64,000 bases of DNA from JAEUIX01 sp964611125 (GTDB lineage: Bacteria; Planctomycetota; Phycisphaerae; Phycisphaerales; UBA1924), in contig CAZSZO010000013.1 in the NCBI GenBank assembly GCA_964611125.1, forward strand, positions 16,613-80,612, given 5' to 3'. Below are positions 1 to 8,566 of this stretch, piece by piece; the first letter of the stretch is position 1; each line of letters begins with the position of its first letter. The notes beneath the pieces are model-generated. The model was given only the letters and a program-made list of their open reading frames with translations, had not been told where the DNA came from and did not search any database. A program made the translations under genes and the position numbers.

Positions 1-466
1 CGCTCTGCCCCCCGCTCACCGGCAGTGTGACGATCCCCAGGTCGAGCTCCCCCGACAGCACCGCTGCGGCGACCGCGCTCGACCCCGCCTCGCGCACGTA
101 GAACCGCAGCCCCGGGTGGGCCTTGCGCACAGCCGAGATGACCCGAGGAAGCAGGTAGGTGGTCGCCGTGGCGCCGCCGCCGACGCGGATGGAGCCCTGC
201 TGCAGGCCCATCACCTCGCGCACCGCCCGGGCGCCCGCCTGCGCGTTGCGCACGGCGTCGAGGGCGTGCTGGCGAAAGACCCGCCCGGCGGCCGTCAGCT
301 CCACGCCCCGACCGGTGCGGTCAAAGAGCTGAGCCCCGAGTTCCTTCTCGAGCTTGCGGAGCATCGCGGACAGGGCTGGCTGAGTAACCCCCACCGCGCG
401 GGCGGCCCGGGTAAGGTGGCCCGCGTCAGCGATGGCGAGAAAATACCGAAGCGGCGTGAGTTCCAC
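1..466 (-). CDS. LysR-family transcriptional regulator (partial)
   Basis: N-terminal part (about 155 residues) of a LysR-type DNA-binding regulator; the C-terminal part of the effector domain lies beyond base 1. The winged helix-turn-helix fills the first 60 residues, with the typical stretch LTRAARAVGVTQPALSAML followed by LEKELGAQLFDRTGRGVELT. The start of the periplasmic-binding-protein-like effector domain follows (GSIRVGGGATATTYLLPRVI). GTG at 466 is preferred as start: a TACGCT box lies 5 bases upstream and there is no Shine-Dalgarno sequence. An overlapping TTG at 472 is possible, and the frame closes with a stop at 487-485. LysR proteins usually control a neighbouring or divergent operon; no target can be named here. 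Confidence 0.9.
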   Translation of the reverse strand, partial: MELTPLRYFLAIADAGHLTRAARAVGVTQPALSAMLRKLEKELGAQLFDRTGRGVELTAAGRVFRQHALDAVRNAQAGARAVREVMGLQQGSIRVGGGATATTYLLPRVISAVRKAHPGLRFYVREAGSSAVAAAVLSGELDLGIVTLPVSGGQS

Positions 467-471
467 ACTCA

Positions 472-477
472 AGCGTA
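472..477 (-). promoter_or_regulatory. -10-like box TACGCT of the LysR gene
   Basis: TACGCT on the minus strand ends 5 bases before the GTG start at 466. One of the recurrent TANNNT boxes in this window that sit directly in front of start codons and imply a leaderless transcript. No clear -35 element was seen. Confidence 0.45.
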
Positions 478-544
478 TCGGTAATCAGGGGCGCAAGGGC
501 CGCTCAGCACGGATCGACCCCGCAGGGCTGACCGGCCCGAGCGA

Positions 545-1405
545 TCAGTGGGCGGTGCTGCGGAGCAGCGTGAGCGACGAAGCGCCGTCGGTGGCGGGGG
601 CCACCAGGGCGAGCGTCTTCCCGCCGGAAAGGTCGAGGTTGGCGACCTCCTCGCGGGCGAGCCCGGGACCGCTGTGGGTGAACGTGGCGACCACCGAGCC
701 CGTGACGCTCCCGTCGGGCCCCACGATCACGAGGCGGAACTCGCCATCCACAGGGGGAAGCTGATCACAGAAGAACTGGCCCGACTTCGTCTCGGGGTCC
801 AGCAGCAGCACGGCCCGGCTGGGCTGGGCCGCCGCCGACTCGCTGGGGGTGAAGTTGACGAACCGGGTGCGCGGGGAGAGGAACGCCGACTGGAACTTGG
901 CGCCGTACTCGCGGGCGAATTTCTCCATCACCGAGTTGTTCGACACCAGGCGGTCGATCTCGCGATTCTGGTTGAAGACCTGCATCGCGACCACGGCCAG
1001 CGCGACCATGCCCGCAGCGCAGCCGATGGCCAGACCCCGCCACAGGGGAGAGACGCCGCGGCTGGGGAGGAGCTTGGGGGTCTCGCGCCCGCCGGTGTGC
1101 AGACGCGCGGGGCGGGCGACGCCGCCGCCGATCGCCGCGGAGACCGCCGCGAGCACCCGCTCACGCAGGCTGGCGGGGGGCTCCACCCGGGGCAGAATCG
1201 CGTCGATCTCGGCCATGCGCGACTGCTGGTCGCGGAGCTGCTCCTGCACAGCCGGGGGCGCCGAGGCGAAGGCGGACTCGAAGCTGCGGCGCTCGTCGTC
1301 GCTCAGCAGACCCAGGGCATCCAGTGAGGCCAACTCGAACAGGTCCTTGGCGGTCCAAGTCGAGGACTGGTCGTGCGTGTTTCGGTTGGGGGTGAAGGAA
1401 GTCAT
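545..1405 (-). CDS. RskA-like membrane anti-sigma factor
   Basis: 286 residues. The cytoplasmic N-terminal part (residues about 18-95) resembles the RskA/anti-sigma-K domain (FELASLDALGLLSDDERRSF) and lacks the HxxxCxxC zinc motif of ZAS-type anti-sigma factors. A single transmembrane segment follows at about 124-146 (GLAIGCAAGMVALAVVAMQV) and then an extracytoplasmic C-terminal domain of about 140 residues. The start ATG overlaps the stop of the upstream ECF sigma gene by 4 bases (ATGA), so the two are translationally coupled. Inference: it holds the neighbouring sigma factor at the membrane and releases it by regulated proteolysis or a redox signal, as in SigK/RskA pairs. The signal is unknown. 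Confidence 0.85.
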   Translation of the reverse strand: MTSFTPNRNTHDQSSTWTAKDLFELASLDALGLLSDDERRSFESAFASAPPAVQEQLRDQQSRMAEIDAILPRVEPPASLRERVLAAVSAAIGGGVARPARLHTGGRETPKLLPSRGVSPLWRGLAIGCAAGMVALAVVAMQVFNQNREIDRLVSNNSVMEKFAREYGAKFQSAFLSPRTRFVNFTPSESAAAQPSRAVLLLDPETKSGQFFCDQLPPVDGEFRLVIVGPDGSVTGSVVATFTHSGPGLAREEVANLDLSGGKTLALVAPATDGASSLTLLRSTAH

Positions 1406-1983
1406 GATGCAGGTTCCTCGCTCAAGTCGCCCCCCTCGCGAAGACGCACCAAGGCGCGGCTGAGCGCCGACTTGATCGTCCCCAAGGGGGTATTCAGTTC
1501 CTCGCCGATCTGGCGAAGGGTTTGACCGTTCAAATACGCCCGTGTCACCACGGTGCGCTGCAGTTCCGGCAGTCGGCGAATGCGCTGCATGAGCAAAGTG
1601 AACCGCTCATCTCGCTCCGACGCCGGTTGTGATTGGGTTTCAAATCTTTCCGGATTCGCCTGTTTTTCGTCCAAACTCCCGGTCTTGACCGCCGCTCGGG
1701 CTCTCCGCAGCCGATCCACAAGGTATCGACGGGTAATCAGCATCACCCACGTCACGAGCGCCGCTCGCGTCGGGTCATATCGGCCAGCCGTCCGCCACAG
1801 TCGCACGAAGACTTCTTGAACCGCTTCCTCGGCGTCGTCCCGGCTCGGTAGGGCCTGATAGGCCATTCGGTAGACCAACGATCCAAATCGGTCATACAGC
1901 TTCGCTACGGCGGCAGGATCGCCGCTCGCCACACCTTGCATGAGGCTCAAATCGACCGCCTGGTTTTCTGCTGACGCGGCCAT
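1402..1983 (-). CDS. ECF RNA polymerase sigma factor (SigK-like)
   Basis: 193 residues with sigma region 2 (YRMAYQALPSRDDAEEAVQE, then VFVRLWRTAGRYDP) and region 4 (LPELQRTVVTRAYLNGQTLR, QIGEELNTPLGTIKSALSRA), the arrangement of SigK/group-19-type ECF factors. The motif TWVMLITRRYLVDRLRR is typical of this group. A GAGG sequence about 8 bases upstream supports the ATG at 1983. It is the first gene of a two-gene operon with the RskA-like anti-sigma factor. Function: directs RNA polymerase to a small stress regulon, normally including its own operon. No ECF promoter was confidently recognised upstream. Confidence 0.93.
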   Translation of the reverse strand: MAASAENQAVDLSLMQGVASGDPAAVAKLYDRFGSLVYRMAYQALPSRDDAEEAVQEVFVRLWRTAGRYDPTRAALVTWVMLITRRYLVDRLRRARAAVKTGSLDEKQANPERFETQSQPASERDERFTLLMQRIRRLPELQRTVVTRAYLNGQTLRQIGEELNTPLGTIKSALSRALVRLREGGDLSEEPAS

Positions 1984-2170
1984 CGGCAGAACCTCAGATC
2001 ACCCGCCCCGCCCGCTCCAAAGTGCCGCTTCGGCTGAGCTTCCTGCTATACGAAAGACACCCACATCAGGATGCCCCCGGGCGGCGAATCCGTCTGGTGA
2101 TCACGCAAAGAGTACCCCATCTCGGACGGACCGTCAATCGGAAAGTGTTCGGTAGATAGGTTTTTGTTCG

Positions 2171-3052
2171 TTGGGTCATTTCTCAAATCGCGGTTGCAAA
2201 GAAACGATACAACCGTTAGAGTCTCATACGGAGAACCGCAACCCGGAGCGCCGCCCCTTGCGCAGGCTGTCTCATCAGACCCGTCCGCCGCTGGATGCCA
2301 TCGCGTCCCGGGGTGTCGGTCTTACCGGGCTCTTCACATCTCGGGCCCACCCAATTGCCGAGCGCCGCCGGTCGGGATTCACCCTGATCGATGTCATGGT
2401 CTCGCTGGCGGTCATCGCCGTGCTGCTGGCCATCCTCGCCCCCAGCCTGACGATGGTTCGCGAGACCGCCCGAAAGGTTCGCTGCAGCTCCAACATCCGG
2501 CAGGTCGGCATCGGCATCGTCATGTACGCCGACGCCAACAAGTCGCAGCTCCCCTACAGCGTCTTCGCCGCCAAGGTCGCCAACGACCCCCAACACCTGC
2601 CGCAGGCGATGATCACCCTCCGCCGCAACAACTTCCGCCAGTGGGACGGCATCGGCCTGCTGTACTCGCTCGATTACCTGCCCACGTCGGGCGTGTTCTA
2701 TTGCCCGTCGCACACGGGTCAGCACACCTTCGCCCGCTACGCGGACGCCTGGAACTCCGGCGCCGGCTCCATCTCGGGCAACATCCACTACCGTGGCGAT
2801 GTGAACGTCTCGCCCGGGCTCACGGAGTTCGCCGTGTCGCCCCGCACCGCGCTGCTGGCCGATGGCCTGGCCGCCCGGTCCGACTTCAACCACATCACCG
2901 GCCTGAACGTGCTGCGGTCGGATATCTCAGTCCAGTGGTACCCCGACACCGGTTCAACGATCTACAAGTCGCTCCCTGAGGAGCCCCTGTCGACCAACGC
3001 CGGGCCGGATCGGAACGTTCAGGAAGCCTGGAACCTGCTTGACGCGCCCTGA
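2171..3052 (+). CDS. Prepilin-type N-methylation protein of the H-X9-DG family
   Basis: The protein carries a type IV prepilin/pseudopilin motif, RRRSGFTLIDVMVSLAVIAV, where cleavage after the glycine would leave a methylated Phe at the head of a hydrophobic helix. The next segment RKVRCSSNIRQVGIGIVMYA is the hallmark of the large planctomycete family of secreted prepilin-like proteins, and the C-terminus has the degenerate H-X9-DG element (FNHITGLNVLRSDISVQWYP). The TTG at 2171 would give an unusually long leader of about 67 residues before the cleavage site. A TAGGTT box at 2157-2162 fits this start, but an internal TTG or CTG may be the real one. It is probably assembled or exported by a type II secretion/type IV pilus-like machine encoded elsewhere. 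Confidence 0.82.
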   Translation: MGHFSNRGCKETIQPLESHTENRNPERRPLRRLSHQTRPPLDAIASRGVGLTGLFTSRAHPIAERRRSGFTLIDVMVSLAVIAVLLAILAPSLTMVRETARKVRCSSNIRQVGIGIVMYADANKSQLPYSVFAAKVANDPQHLPQAMITLRRNNFRQWDGIGLLYSLDYLPTSGVFYCPSHTGQHTFARYADAWNSGAGSISGNIHYRGDVNVSPGLTEFAVSPRTALLADGLAARSDFNHITGLNVLRSDISVQWYPDTGSTIYKSLPEEPLSTNAGPDRNVQEAWNLLDAP

Positions 3053-3124
3053 CCGGCCTGAGCGCCCTGCTTGCTGCGGCCGCGCCAGCCTCATCCGCTT
3101 CCGCCACGAACCCTCAGCCGCCGC

Positions 3125-3130
3125 TACGCT
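3125..3130 (+). promoter_or_regulatory. -10-like box TACGCT upstream of the cyclophilin gene
   Basis: Same hexamer as the boxes in front of the LysR gene, pyrF, the CYTH gene and the PmtA-like gene. Here it lies 28 bases before the ATG, with an AGGAGG ribosome-binding site (3145-3150) in between, so this would be a leadered version of the same promoter type. Confidence 0.35.
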
Positions 3131-3158
3131 CGCTGACCACCCTCAGGAGGTCCACGCG

Positions 3159-4256
3159 ATGCGGTTCTGTCGCCTCGTCACCCCCCGCCCGTCGCCCCGG
3201 GCCAGGGCTGTCACCGGCTTGGCGCTCGCCGTCGGCCTGGCGATGCTCGATGCGCTCGGCCTGGCCAGGGCCGGCGCCCAGCTCGCGCCCAGCCGCCTCT
3301 ACTACGGCGTGAACGGCCGCATCGAGGTCTCCGTCTCGATCCCGGGCGCCCCCCCCGCCCCCCCCGCCTCACCTAATGGCCCATCGGCCGATCCCTCACG
3401 CTCTGGCGAGCCCGCCGGGCCGGCGCCCGAGGCCGAGGTGGTGCTGCTCCGCCCCGCGACGGGCGAGGCGGTCGCCTCGGCGAGCGTGCTGGCGGGCGTG
3501 GTCGATTTCGCCGGGCTGTTTCCGCGGCTGTGGAAGGCTGAGAAGCCCGAGCTGCTCTACGCCCAGTTGCGTCTGGGCCGGCGGGCCCTGGGTCCGCCGC
3601 TGGTGCTCCAGCCCATGGTCAGTCCCGAGCGGGCCGCCCCCACCGACCCGCGCGGGCTGAACGTCCGGTTCGCCCCCGCAGGGCCCGCGTATTTCTCAGG
3701 CCTCCGCGTGTACGTTGACCAGCGCGTGCTGCTCGAGACCAGCGAAGGCGATATCGAGATCGCCCTCCGGCCCGACGCCGCGCCCAACTCGGCATGGAAC
3801 TTCCGCCACCTGGTCGAAGGCGGCTTTTACACGCAGATCGCCTTCCATCGCGTGGTGTCGGGGCCGACCCCCGCCGAGGGCTTCGTCATTCAGGCCGGCG
3901 ACCCGGTTGGCTCCGGGGTGGGCGGCCCGGGCTACAGCATCGACCTTGAAAACAGCCCGCTGCGCCACGACTTCGGCGTCGTCAGCATGGCCCGCCTGGC
4001 CCAACCCGATACCGGCGGTTCGCAGTTCTTCATCTGCCTCTCGCGCGAGCGCGCGGCGTCGCTCGATGGCTCCTATTCCTCGTTTGGCCAGGTGGTCCGC
4101 GGCGGCGAAGTCGTCCGGGCCATCGCCCGCACACCCGTCGACGCGAGCGACCGCCCGAGCCGGCCGCCCGTGATCCGCAAGGCCCGCCTCATCCCGGCGC
4201 CGCCCTTCGGGGAGGGGCCCAAGCCGGTGAGCGAGCAGGTTGAGGGCGGACGATAG
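3159..4256 (+). CDS. Exported peptidyl-prolyl cis-trans isomerase (cyclophilin type)
   Basis: 365 residues from ATG 3159, which has a perfect AGGAGG 8 bases upstream (3145-3150). The N-terminus is a signal peptide (basic residues, then GLALAVGLAMLDALGLARAG). After a domain of about 140 residues of unknown type comes a cyclophilin domain at roughly 186-350, with FHRVV, the family signature GGSQFFICLS and YSSFGQVVRGGEVV. Cyclophilins isomerise prolyl peptide bonds; export suggests folding of periplasmic or surface proteins. The N-terminal extension includes a Pro/Ala-rich stretch. No functional link to the upstream prepilin gene is evident, though both are on the same strand. Confidence 0.9.
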   Translation: MRFCRLVTPRPSPRARAVTGLALAVGLAMLDALGLARAGAQLAPSRLYYGVNGRIEVSVSIPGAPPAPPASPNGPSADPSRSGEPAGPAPEAEVVLLRPATGEAVASASVLAGVVDFAGLFPRLWKAEKPELLYAQLRLGRRALGPPLVLQPMVSPERAAPTDPRGLNVRFAPAGPAYFSGLRVYVDQRVLLETSEGDIEIALRPDAAPNSAWNFRHLVEGGFYTQIAFHRVVSGPTPAEGFVIQAGDPVGSGVGGPGYSIDLENSPLRHDFGVVSMARLAQPDTGGSQFFICLSRERAASLDGSYSSFGQVVRGGEVVRAIARTPVDASDRPSRPPVIRKARLIPAPPFGEGPKPVSEQVEGGR

Positions 4257-4286
4257 CGGCGAGCGGGCTGATCCAGACGGGGCCCG

Positions 4287-4649
4287 TCACCCTTCCGACT
4301 GCGTCCTGTGCCGCTTGAACGCCGCCTGCTCCGGCCCGTTCGCCGGGTCGATCTCGCGCAAGTATTCCCAGGAGTAGATGCCCGTGTTGTGCCCGTCGGA
4401 GAAATGCAAGCGGAGGGCGTAGTTCCCCACCAGCTCGGCCGTCAGCACCGTCAGCGGGCCGCCTTGGCCAAAGCCCGTCGGCAGGATCGTCAGGGGGTTG
4501 CTCGCCATCTGGTCGCGCAGCTCGCGGGCGTCGGCCGAGGGGCTGAACTTCCGCAGGTATGCGATCGAGTAGTACGACGTGGCCCCGTCGGCCCACTCGA
4601 CGGTGAGGCCCTTGTCCTTCTTCAGATCCAGCTTGCGGGGAGGGGGCAT
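4287..4649 (-). CDS. DUF971 family protein
   Basis: 120 residues forming a single DUF971 domain (the N-terminal domain of gamma-butyrobetaine hydroxylase-like proteins), recognisable from LTVEWADGATSYYSIAYLRK and LRLHFSDGHNTGIYSWEYLR. Family members are small proteins, often tied to Fe-S metabolism (the fold is shared with ApbC/Mrp-fused domains); the exact role is unknown. It is divergent from pyrF with only 23 bases between the starts. A TAGCAT box 7 bases before the ATG suggests a leaderless mRNA and overlaps the pyrF -10 box. Confidence 0.88.
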   Translation of the reverse strand: MPPPRKLDLKKDKGLTVEWADGATSYYSIAYLRKFSPSADARELRDQMASNPLTILPTGFGQGGPLTVLTAELVGNYALRLHFSDGHNTGIYSWEYLREIDPANGPEQAAFKRHRTQSEG

Positions 4650-4656
4650 CGGCAGG

Positions 4657-4662
4657 ATGCTA
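4657..4662 (-). promoter_or_regulatory. -10-like box TAGCAT of the DUF971 gene
   Basis: Minus-strand TAGCAT ending 7 bases before the ATG at 4649. It overlaps the plus-strand TACGCT of pyrF by two bases, so the divergent promoters cannot easily be occupied together. Confidence 0.4.
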
Positions 4663-4666
4663 CGCT
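4661..4666 (+). promoter_or_regulatory. -10-like box TACGCT of pyrF
   Basis: Ends 6 bases before the pyrF ATG at 4673, with no room for a Shine-Dalgarno sequence. This implies transcription starting at or next to the start codon. Confidence 0.45.
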
Positions 4667-4672
4667 CGCGCC

Positions 4673-5656
4673 ATGGCCACCACGACCAGCGTGAACCCCG
4701 CCGCCGCCGTCCCAGGCCCCGCCGGCACGAGCTTCGCCGATCGGCTCGCGCAGGCTGTCGACCGCTGCGGGGCCCCGGTCTGCATCGGGCTCGATCCGGT
4801 CTATGAAAAGCTCCCCGCCGAGCTCCGCTGCGGCACGCCCGGCGGCGGGCCGGTGGCGTCGATCGCCCGGTTCTGCGAGGGTGTGCTGGAGGCCGCCGCC
4901 GGGATCATTCCGGTCGTCAAGCCGCAGTCGGCGTGCTTTGAGCGCTACGGCTCCGCCGGCGTCGCCTGCCTGGAGCATGTCTGCCGAAGGGCCCGCGAGC
5001 TGGGGTACCTGGTGCTGCTGGATGTCAAACGTGGCGACATCGGCGTCACGGCGGAGCATTACGCCGCGGCGTGCTTCGGGGCTCTGGGAGCCGATGCCGT
5101 CACGGTCTCGCCTTATCTGGGGCCGGACACGCTCGAGCCGTTTGTGAACGCGGCTGAGGCGGGCCGGGCGGAGGCGGGTGGGCTTGGGCGGGGCGTCTTC
5201 GTGCTGGTGCGGACGAGCAACCCGGGTTCAGACGCGGTCCAGTCCCCCCTGCTCAACGACGGCCGCAGCGTGGCGGAGCTGGTCGCGAGCCAGGTGGCGG
5301 CCCTCGGCGCCGCCCGGCGGGGGGCGTGTGGGCTGTCGTCGGTCGGCGCCGTTGTGGGAGCGACCAAGGCCGCCGATGGCGCCGCGCTCCGGCGCCGCAT
5401 GCCTGACCAGGTCTTTCTGATCCCCGGGTATGGCGCCCAAGGAGGCACGGCGGAGGACATCCGGGGGATGCTGCGGGCCCCGGCCGGCGGCGGCCCGCTC
5501 ACTCCAGGAACGTCCGGCGTGCTGGTGACGGCCAGCCGCTCGGTGATTTATGCCTTCGTGCCAGGCGGGGGCGGTGGGGAGGCCCCCGACTGGCAGGCGG
5601 CCGTGGCGACGGCGGCCCGCAGTTTCGCGGCGGAGCTGCGGCGGGTGGTCGAGTAA
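4673..5656 (+). CDS. pyrF: Orotidine-5'-phosphate decarboxylase (type 2)
   Basis: 327 residues. Decarboxylates OMP to UMP, the last step of de novo pyrimidine synthesis, in the cytosol. The active-site motif LLDVKRGDIGVTAEHYA (catalytic Lys/Asp array DxKxxD type) is intact, together with CIGLDPVYEKLP near the N-terminus, VVKPQSACFERYGSAG, the loop VLVRTSNPGS and the phosphate-binding segment IPGYGAQGG. Length and motifs fit the longer type-2 PyrF group (as in mycobacteria and planctomycetes) rather than the E. coli type. It is a monocistronic gene, divergent from the DUF971 gene. The ATG at 4673 is supported by the TACGCT box 6 bases upstream. Confidence 0.95.
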   Translation: MATTTSVNPAAAVPGPAGTSFADRLAQAVDRCGAPVCIGLDPVYEKLPAELRCGTPGGGPVASIARFCEGVLEAAAGIIPVVKPQSACFERYGSAGVACLEHVCRRARELGYLVLLDVKRGDIGVTAEHYAAACFGALGADAVTVSPYLGPDTLEPFVNAAEAGRAEAGGLGRGVFVLVRTSNPGSDAVQSPLLNDGRSVAELVASQVAALGAARRGACGLSSVGAVVGATKAADGAALRRRMPDQVFLIPGYGAQGGTAEDIRGMLRAPAGGGPLTPGTSGVLVTASRSVIYAFVPGGGGGEAPDWQAAVATAARSFAAELRRVVE

Positions 5657-5798
5657 GCGGCTTGCAATGGGCCTGGCAGGCTCGTTCTATGGGATTCTCG
5701 CGAGGCCGTCTCGGCCTCTGGGCGGGAGCTGCGCACGAGCGGGCGAGGGGGGCCCAGTTGTGCAGCCCGGCGCGCCCCGCGACCGATAATCCTTGACT

Positions 5799-7349
5799 AT
5801 GTCTACTCGAATGCTGCGCGCGCCGATCGCCGTCGCCCTGACCGCCTTGATGGGCTTTGCCGGGTGCCAGAGTTCCGACTCCGGGCGGGTGACCACGAGC
5901 TCCGCCGCGACCAAGACAGGGACCTCGGGCTCATCGACAGGGGCGAGCGGGGGCGGCTCGACGGCGAAGGGCGGGAGCGGTGGGGGGGGTGGGGCGTCGC
6001 CGGCGCCGATGACGGCCCCAGCGGCGGCGTCGGGTGTCCCGCGCGGGGTGCTCACCGGTATCGCCGGCGAGCCCGAGGTGCGGGTGCGGCTGCTCGCGCA
6101 GGCGACCAAGGTGGCGCTCTCCAGCCCGGTGCGGATGGTGTGGGTGGCCTCGGCAGGCTCGCCCCGCCCGCCGGCACGCATGACCGCTCCGGTCGAAGCG
6201 AGGCTGAACTCGGGCGGGTGGGAGCTGACTGACGCGACCGGCCTGGTGGCCCGCTTCGAGCGCGGCTCGGCGGTCGGCATCGCCGCCGAGGAGGGCGTGC
6301 TTGGCCCCGCGACCACCGAAGCCGGCGCCCCGGCGGGCCCGGTGCTGGCCCGCGGAGTCAACGCTGGCAGCCCGCGCCCCACGGCGTCGGCCCGCGTGCT
6401 CGTCAACGGTAAGGGCTACCCGGGCGTGATTCAGTTGCAGATGCGGTCGGATGTCTCGCCAGCCGCGTTCGATGTGATCGACCGCATATCGATGGAGGAG
6501 TACGTCAAGGGCGTCGTGGCCTCGGAGATGTTCAGCGGTTGGCCGCTGGCGGCCTATCAGGCCCAGGCCGTCGCCGCGCGCAGCTACGCCCTGGCGGAGC
6601 GGTCGCGGGCCCGCTCGGCGTCGCTGGGGTTCGACCTTGAGGCCGGCATCAAGGACCAGGCCTTCGGCGGCGCCTCGGACAATCTGCTGGCCTCCAAGGC
6701 CGTCACCGACACGCGCGGCGTGGTGCTGACGTGGAACGCCGCGGCCCTGCGGGCGTACTACTCATCGACCTGCGGCGGGCGGCCGGCCTCGGCCCGCGAT
6801 ACGTGGCCGTCGAGCGCGGGGATGGAGTTCAACCTTGCGGGGCCGGTGCAGGCCCAGGCGCGCGAGCACGCCTGCCAGCCTGCCGGGTTTTACCACTGGA
6901 CCGTGCAGCGAACCAAGAAGGACCTGACCGACCGCCTCAAGGCCTACGGGCGCGAGAACGGCACGCCGCTCAAGAACCTCACCGGGATCGAGAGCATCCG
7001 CCAGGCGGGCGTGAACGCGGCGGGGCGGCCCAACCGGTTCCTGATCGTGCAGCCCGGGGGGCAGACCTATCTGGTGACCGGCGAGGAGCTCCGGCGGGCC
7101 TGCAACCAGGAGGGCGCGGGCCTGCCGGCGATCACGCAGGCGACGCGCGTCCACTCGAGCGATTGCGAAGTGGTGGCCTCGGGCGGGGGGACTGGGGGTG
7201 GGGGCAATGTGCTCTTCACCGGGCGCGGCTTCGGGCACGGCGTGGGCCTGTGCCAGTGGTGCGCCAAGGGCTTCGCCGACAAGGGCGAGGCCTGGCAGCA
7301 GATCCTGGCGCGGTTCTACCCCGGCGCGCGGCTTGAGCGCGTGTATTGA
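5799..7349 (+). CDS. SpoIID/LytB-domain lipoprotein
   Basis: 516 residues from ATG 5799 (a TTG at 5793 is less likely). The signal peptide ends in a lipobox (LMGFAGC), so the mature protein is a lipoprotein. A Ser/Gly/Ala-rich linker occupies about residues 28-90. The SpoIID/LytB domain begins near 225 (EEYVKGVVASEMFSGWPLAA, YQAQAVAARSYALAE) and ends with GFGHGVGLCQWCAKGFA, which is the family hallmark. SpoIID in Bacillus is a lytic transglycosylase that trims denuded glycan strands; many non-sporulating bacteria have homologues with presumed cell-wall roles. It converges on the lipase-like gene, with hairpins in the gap. Confidence 0.92.
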   Translation: MSTRMLRAPIAVALTALMGFAGCQSSDSGRVTTSSAATKTGTSGSSTGASGGGSTAKGGSGGGGGASPAPMTAPAAASGVPRGVLTGIAGEPEVRVRLLAQATKVALSSPVRMVWVASAGSPRPPARMTAPVEARLNSGGWELTDATGLVARFERGSAVGIAAEEGVLGPATTEAGAPAGPVLARGVNAGSPRPTASARVLVNGKGYPGVIQLQMRSDVSPAAFDVIDRISMEEYVKGVVASEMFSGWPLAAYQAQAVAARSYALAERSRARSASLGFDLEAGIKDQAFGGASDNLLASKAVTDTRGVVLTWNAAALRAYYSSTCGGRPASARDTWPSSAGMEFNLAGPVQAQAREHACQPAGFYHWTVQRTKKDLTDRLKAYGRENGTPLKNLTGIESIRQAGVNAAGRPNRFLIVQPGGQTYLVTGEELRRACNQEGAGLPAITQATRVHSSDCEVVASGGGTGGGGNVLFTGRGFGHGVGLCQWCAKGFADKGEAWQQILARFYPGARLERVY

Positions 7350-7388
7350 GCGTGTGAGCGGAGACGGGTGTCCACCGAACGCCACGCC

Positions 7389-7403
7389 GACCCCCTCGGG
7401 GTC
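7389..7403. terminator. Small hairpin between convergent genes
   Basis: GACCCC-CTC-GGGGTC, a 6-bp stem, 40 bases after the SpoIID stop. It may contribute to termination together with the larger hairpin at 7453-7477; there is no T-run. Confidence 0.3.
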
Positions 7404-7452
7404 GTCCCTTCAGGGGCGGGCGGTGCGCTGTGGTTGTCGGCTGCGCGGGAAG

Positions 7453-7477
7453 CACCGACCGTGGGGCACGGTCGGTG
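7453..7477. terminator. Perfect 11-bp hairpin between convergent genes
   Basis: CACCGACCGTG, loop GGG, then CACGGTCGGTG. The perfect inverted repeat lies between the convergent SpoIID and lipase-like genes and could end transcription in both directions. Neither side has a T-tract, so it is not a textbook intrinsic terminator. Confidence 0.5.
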
Positions 7478-7495
7478 GCACGGGTGGCGAGGCTG

Positions 7496-8494
7496 TCAGT
7501 CCGTCGGCGGCGGGCCGGTCGGGCGCGCCAGCGGCGGCTCGCCGCGCAGGCGGCGGGCGATGTCGGCGATGAGGCGCCGGTCTTCCTGGATCGTCTGGTG
7601 GCTGAAGGAACCCGGCCCGTGGAGCCACAGCGGGTCGGCGCCGGGCGGCGCGGCGTGGCGGGCGCCGACAATGTCGTCGCGGGTGCGGGCGTAGCAGATG
7701 AGTTCGTACTCGCCGCCGGCCCGTTGGGCGAGGGCGCTGTTGAGCTCGGTGATGAAGCCCGAGCCGGGCTTCATGTCGAAGGTCATCGGATCGATCGCGA
7801 CAGTGTCGGCGAGGATCGAGCCCTGGTGGGGCGCGGCGAGGGTGATCAGGCGGGCCATCCGCAAGCGGCGGGCGGGTGATGGGTCGGGCGGGCTGTCACC
7901 GGGCCTCGGCGCGCGCTCGGAGGTGGTGATGGGCACGCGCGTCGCCGCGAGCCGCGCCACCAGCCCGCCCATGGAGATCGCGACGACGTCAACTTCGACA
8001 GTCTCGTCGGCGTCGGCCGCGGGCCAGCGGGCGTTGATGGTGTCCACGACCAGTCGGGCGGCATCGGGGAAGGTGTCAACCAGCGGGTAGGCGATGACGA
8101 GCACATCCTGGCGGCTGGGCTCGGCCAGTGTGCGCATGAGGGCATCGGCCAGACTCCGCGGGAGTGATGTCGGCGAGCGGTATCCGCCCAGCACCACCAG
8201 CGGCCGGCTGAGGGGGCGCGGATCGGCGGCCATGCGGGCGAGGTCGGCAGCAGCGTCATCAAGCGAGAGGGTGAACGACGGGGGGCTCGCGGGGCGCGAT
8301 GGAGCCGAGGCGCCGCGGGTGGTGGAGCACGCCGCCAGGCCCGCGAGGGTGACGATGCCGAGGGCGACCTGGGCCAGCCGGGCGAACGGCAAGAACCCGC
8401 GGCGGGCCCGCCCGGGCGGGCCGGGGGCGGTCGGGCGGGGGGCGGTCGGGGCGGGGGAGATCGGATGGGTGGGGGGGATGGTGCTGCGACGCAT
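7496..8494 (-). CDS. Lipoprotein with alpha/beta-hydrolase (lipase-like) fold
   Basis: 332 residues. A Pro-rich N-terminus leads to a hydrophobic segment and lipobox (VTLAGLAACS, Cys about residue 56), so it is probably a membrane-anchored lipoprotein. The catalytic core resembles PGAP1/triacylglycerol-lipase-like hydrolases: a beta strand and oxyanion region near PLVVLGGYRSP, then the nucleophile elbow VVAISMGGLVAR, then LITLAAPHQGS, which is typical of lipases that check for a released acyl substrate. The elbow reads A-x-S-x-G rather than G-x-S-x-G. A candidate catalytic His lies near the C-terminus in FSHQTIQED. The substrate is unknown. It is divergent from the TraB-like gene. Confidence 0.82.
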   Translation of the reverse strand: MRRSTIPPTHPISPAPTAPRPTAPGPPGRARRGFLPFARLAQVALGIVTLAGLAACSTTRGASAPSRPASPPSFTLSLDDAAADLARMAADPRPLSRPLVVLGGYRSPTSLPRSLADALMRTLAEPSRQDVLVIAYPLVDTFPDAARLVVDTINARWPAADADETVEVDVVAISMGGLVARLAATRVPITTSERAPRPGDSPPDPSPARRLRMARLITLAAPHQGSILADTVAIDPMTFDMKPGSGFITELNSALAQRAGGEYELICYARTRDDIVGARHAAPPGADPLWLHGPGSFSHQTIQEDRRLIADIARRLRGEPPLARPTGPPPTD

Positions 8495-8566
8495 GGTGGG
8501 GTGAACGGTAGAAGTTGTGGCGGTGGCCGTCGCATCAGCCGCCGGGGGCTCTTACAGGATGAACGC

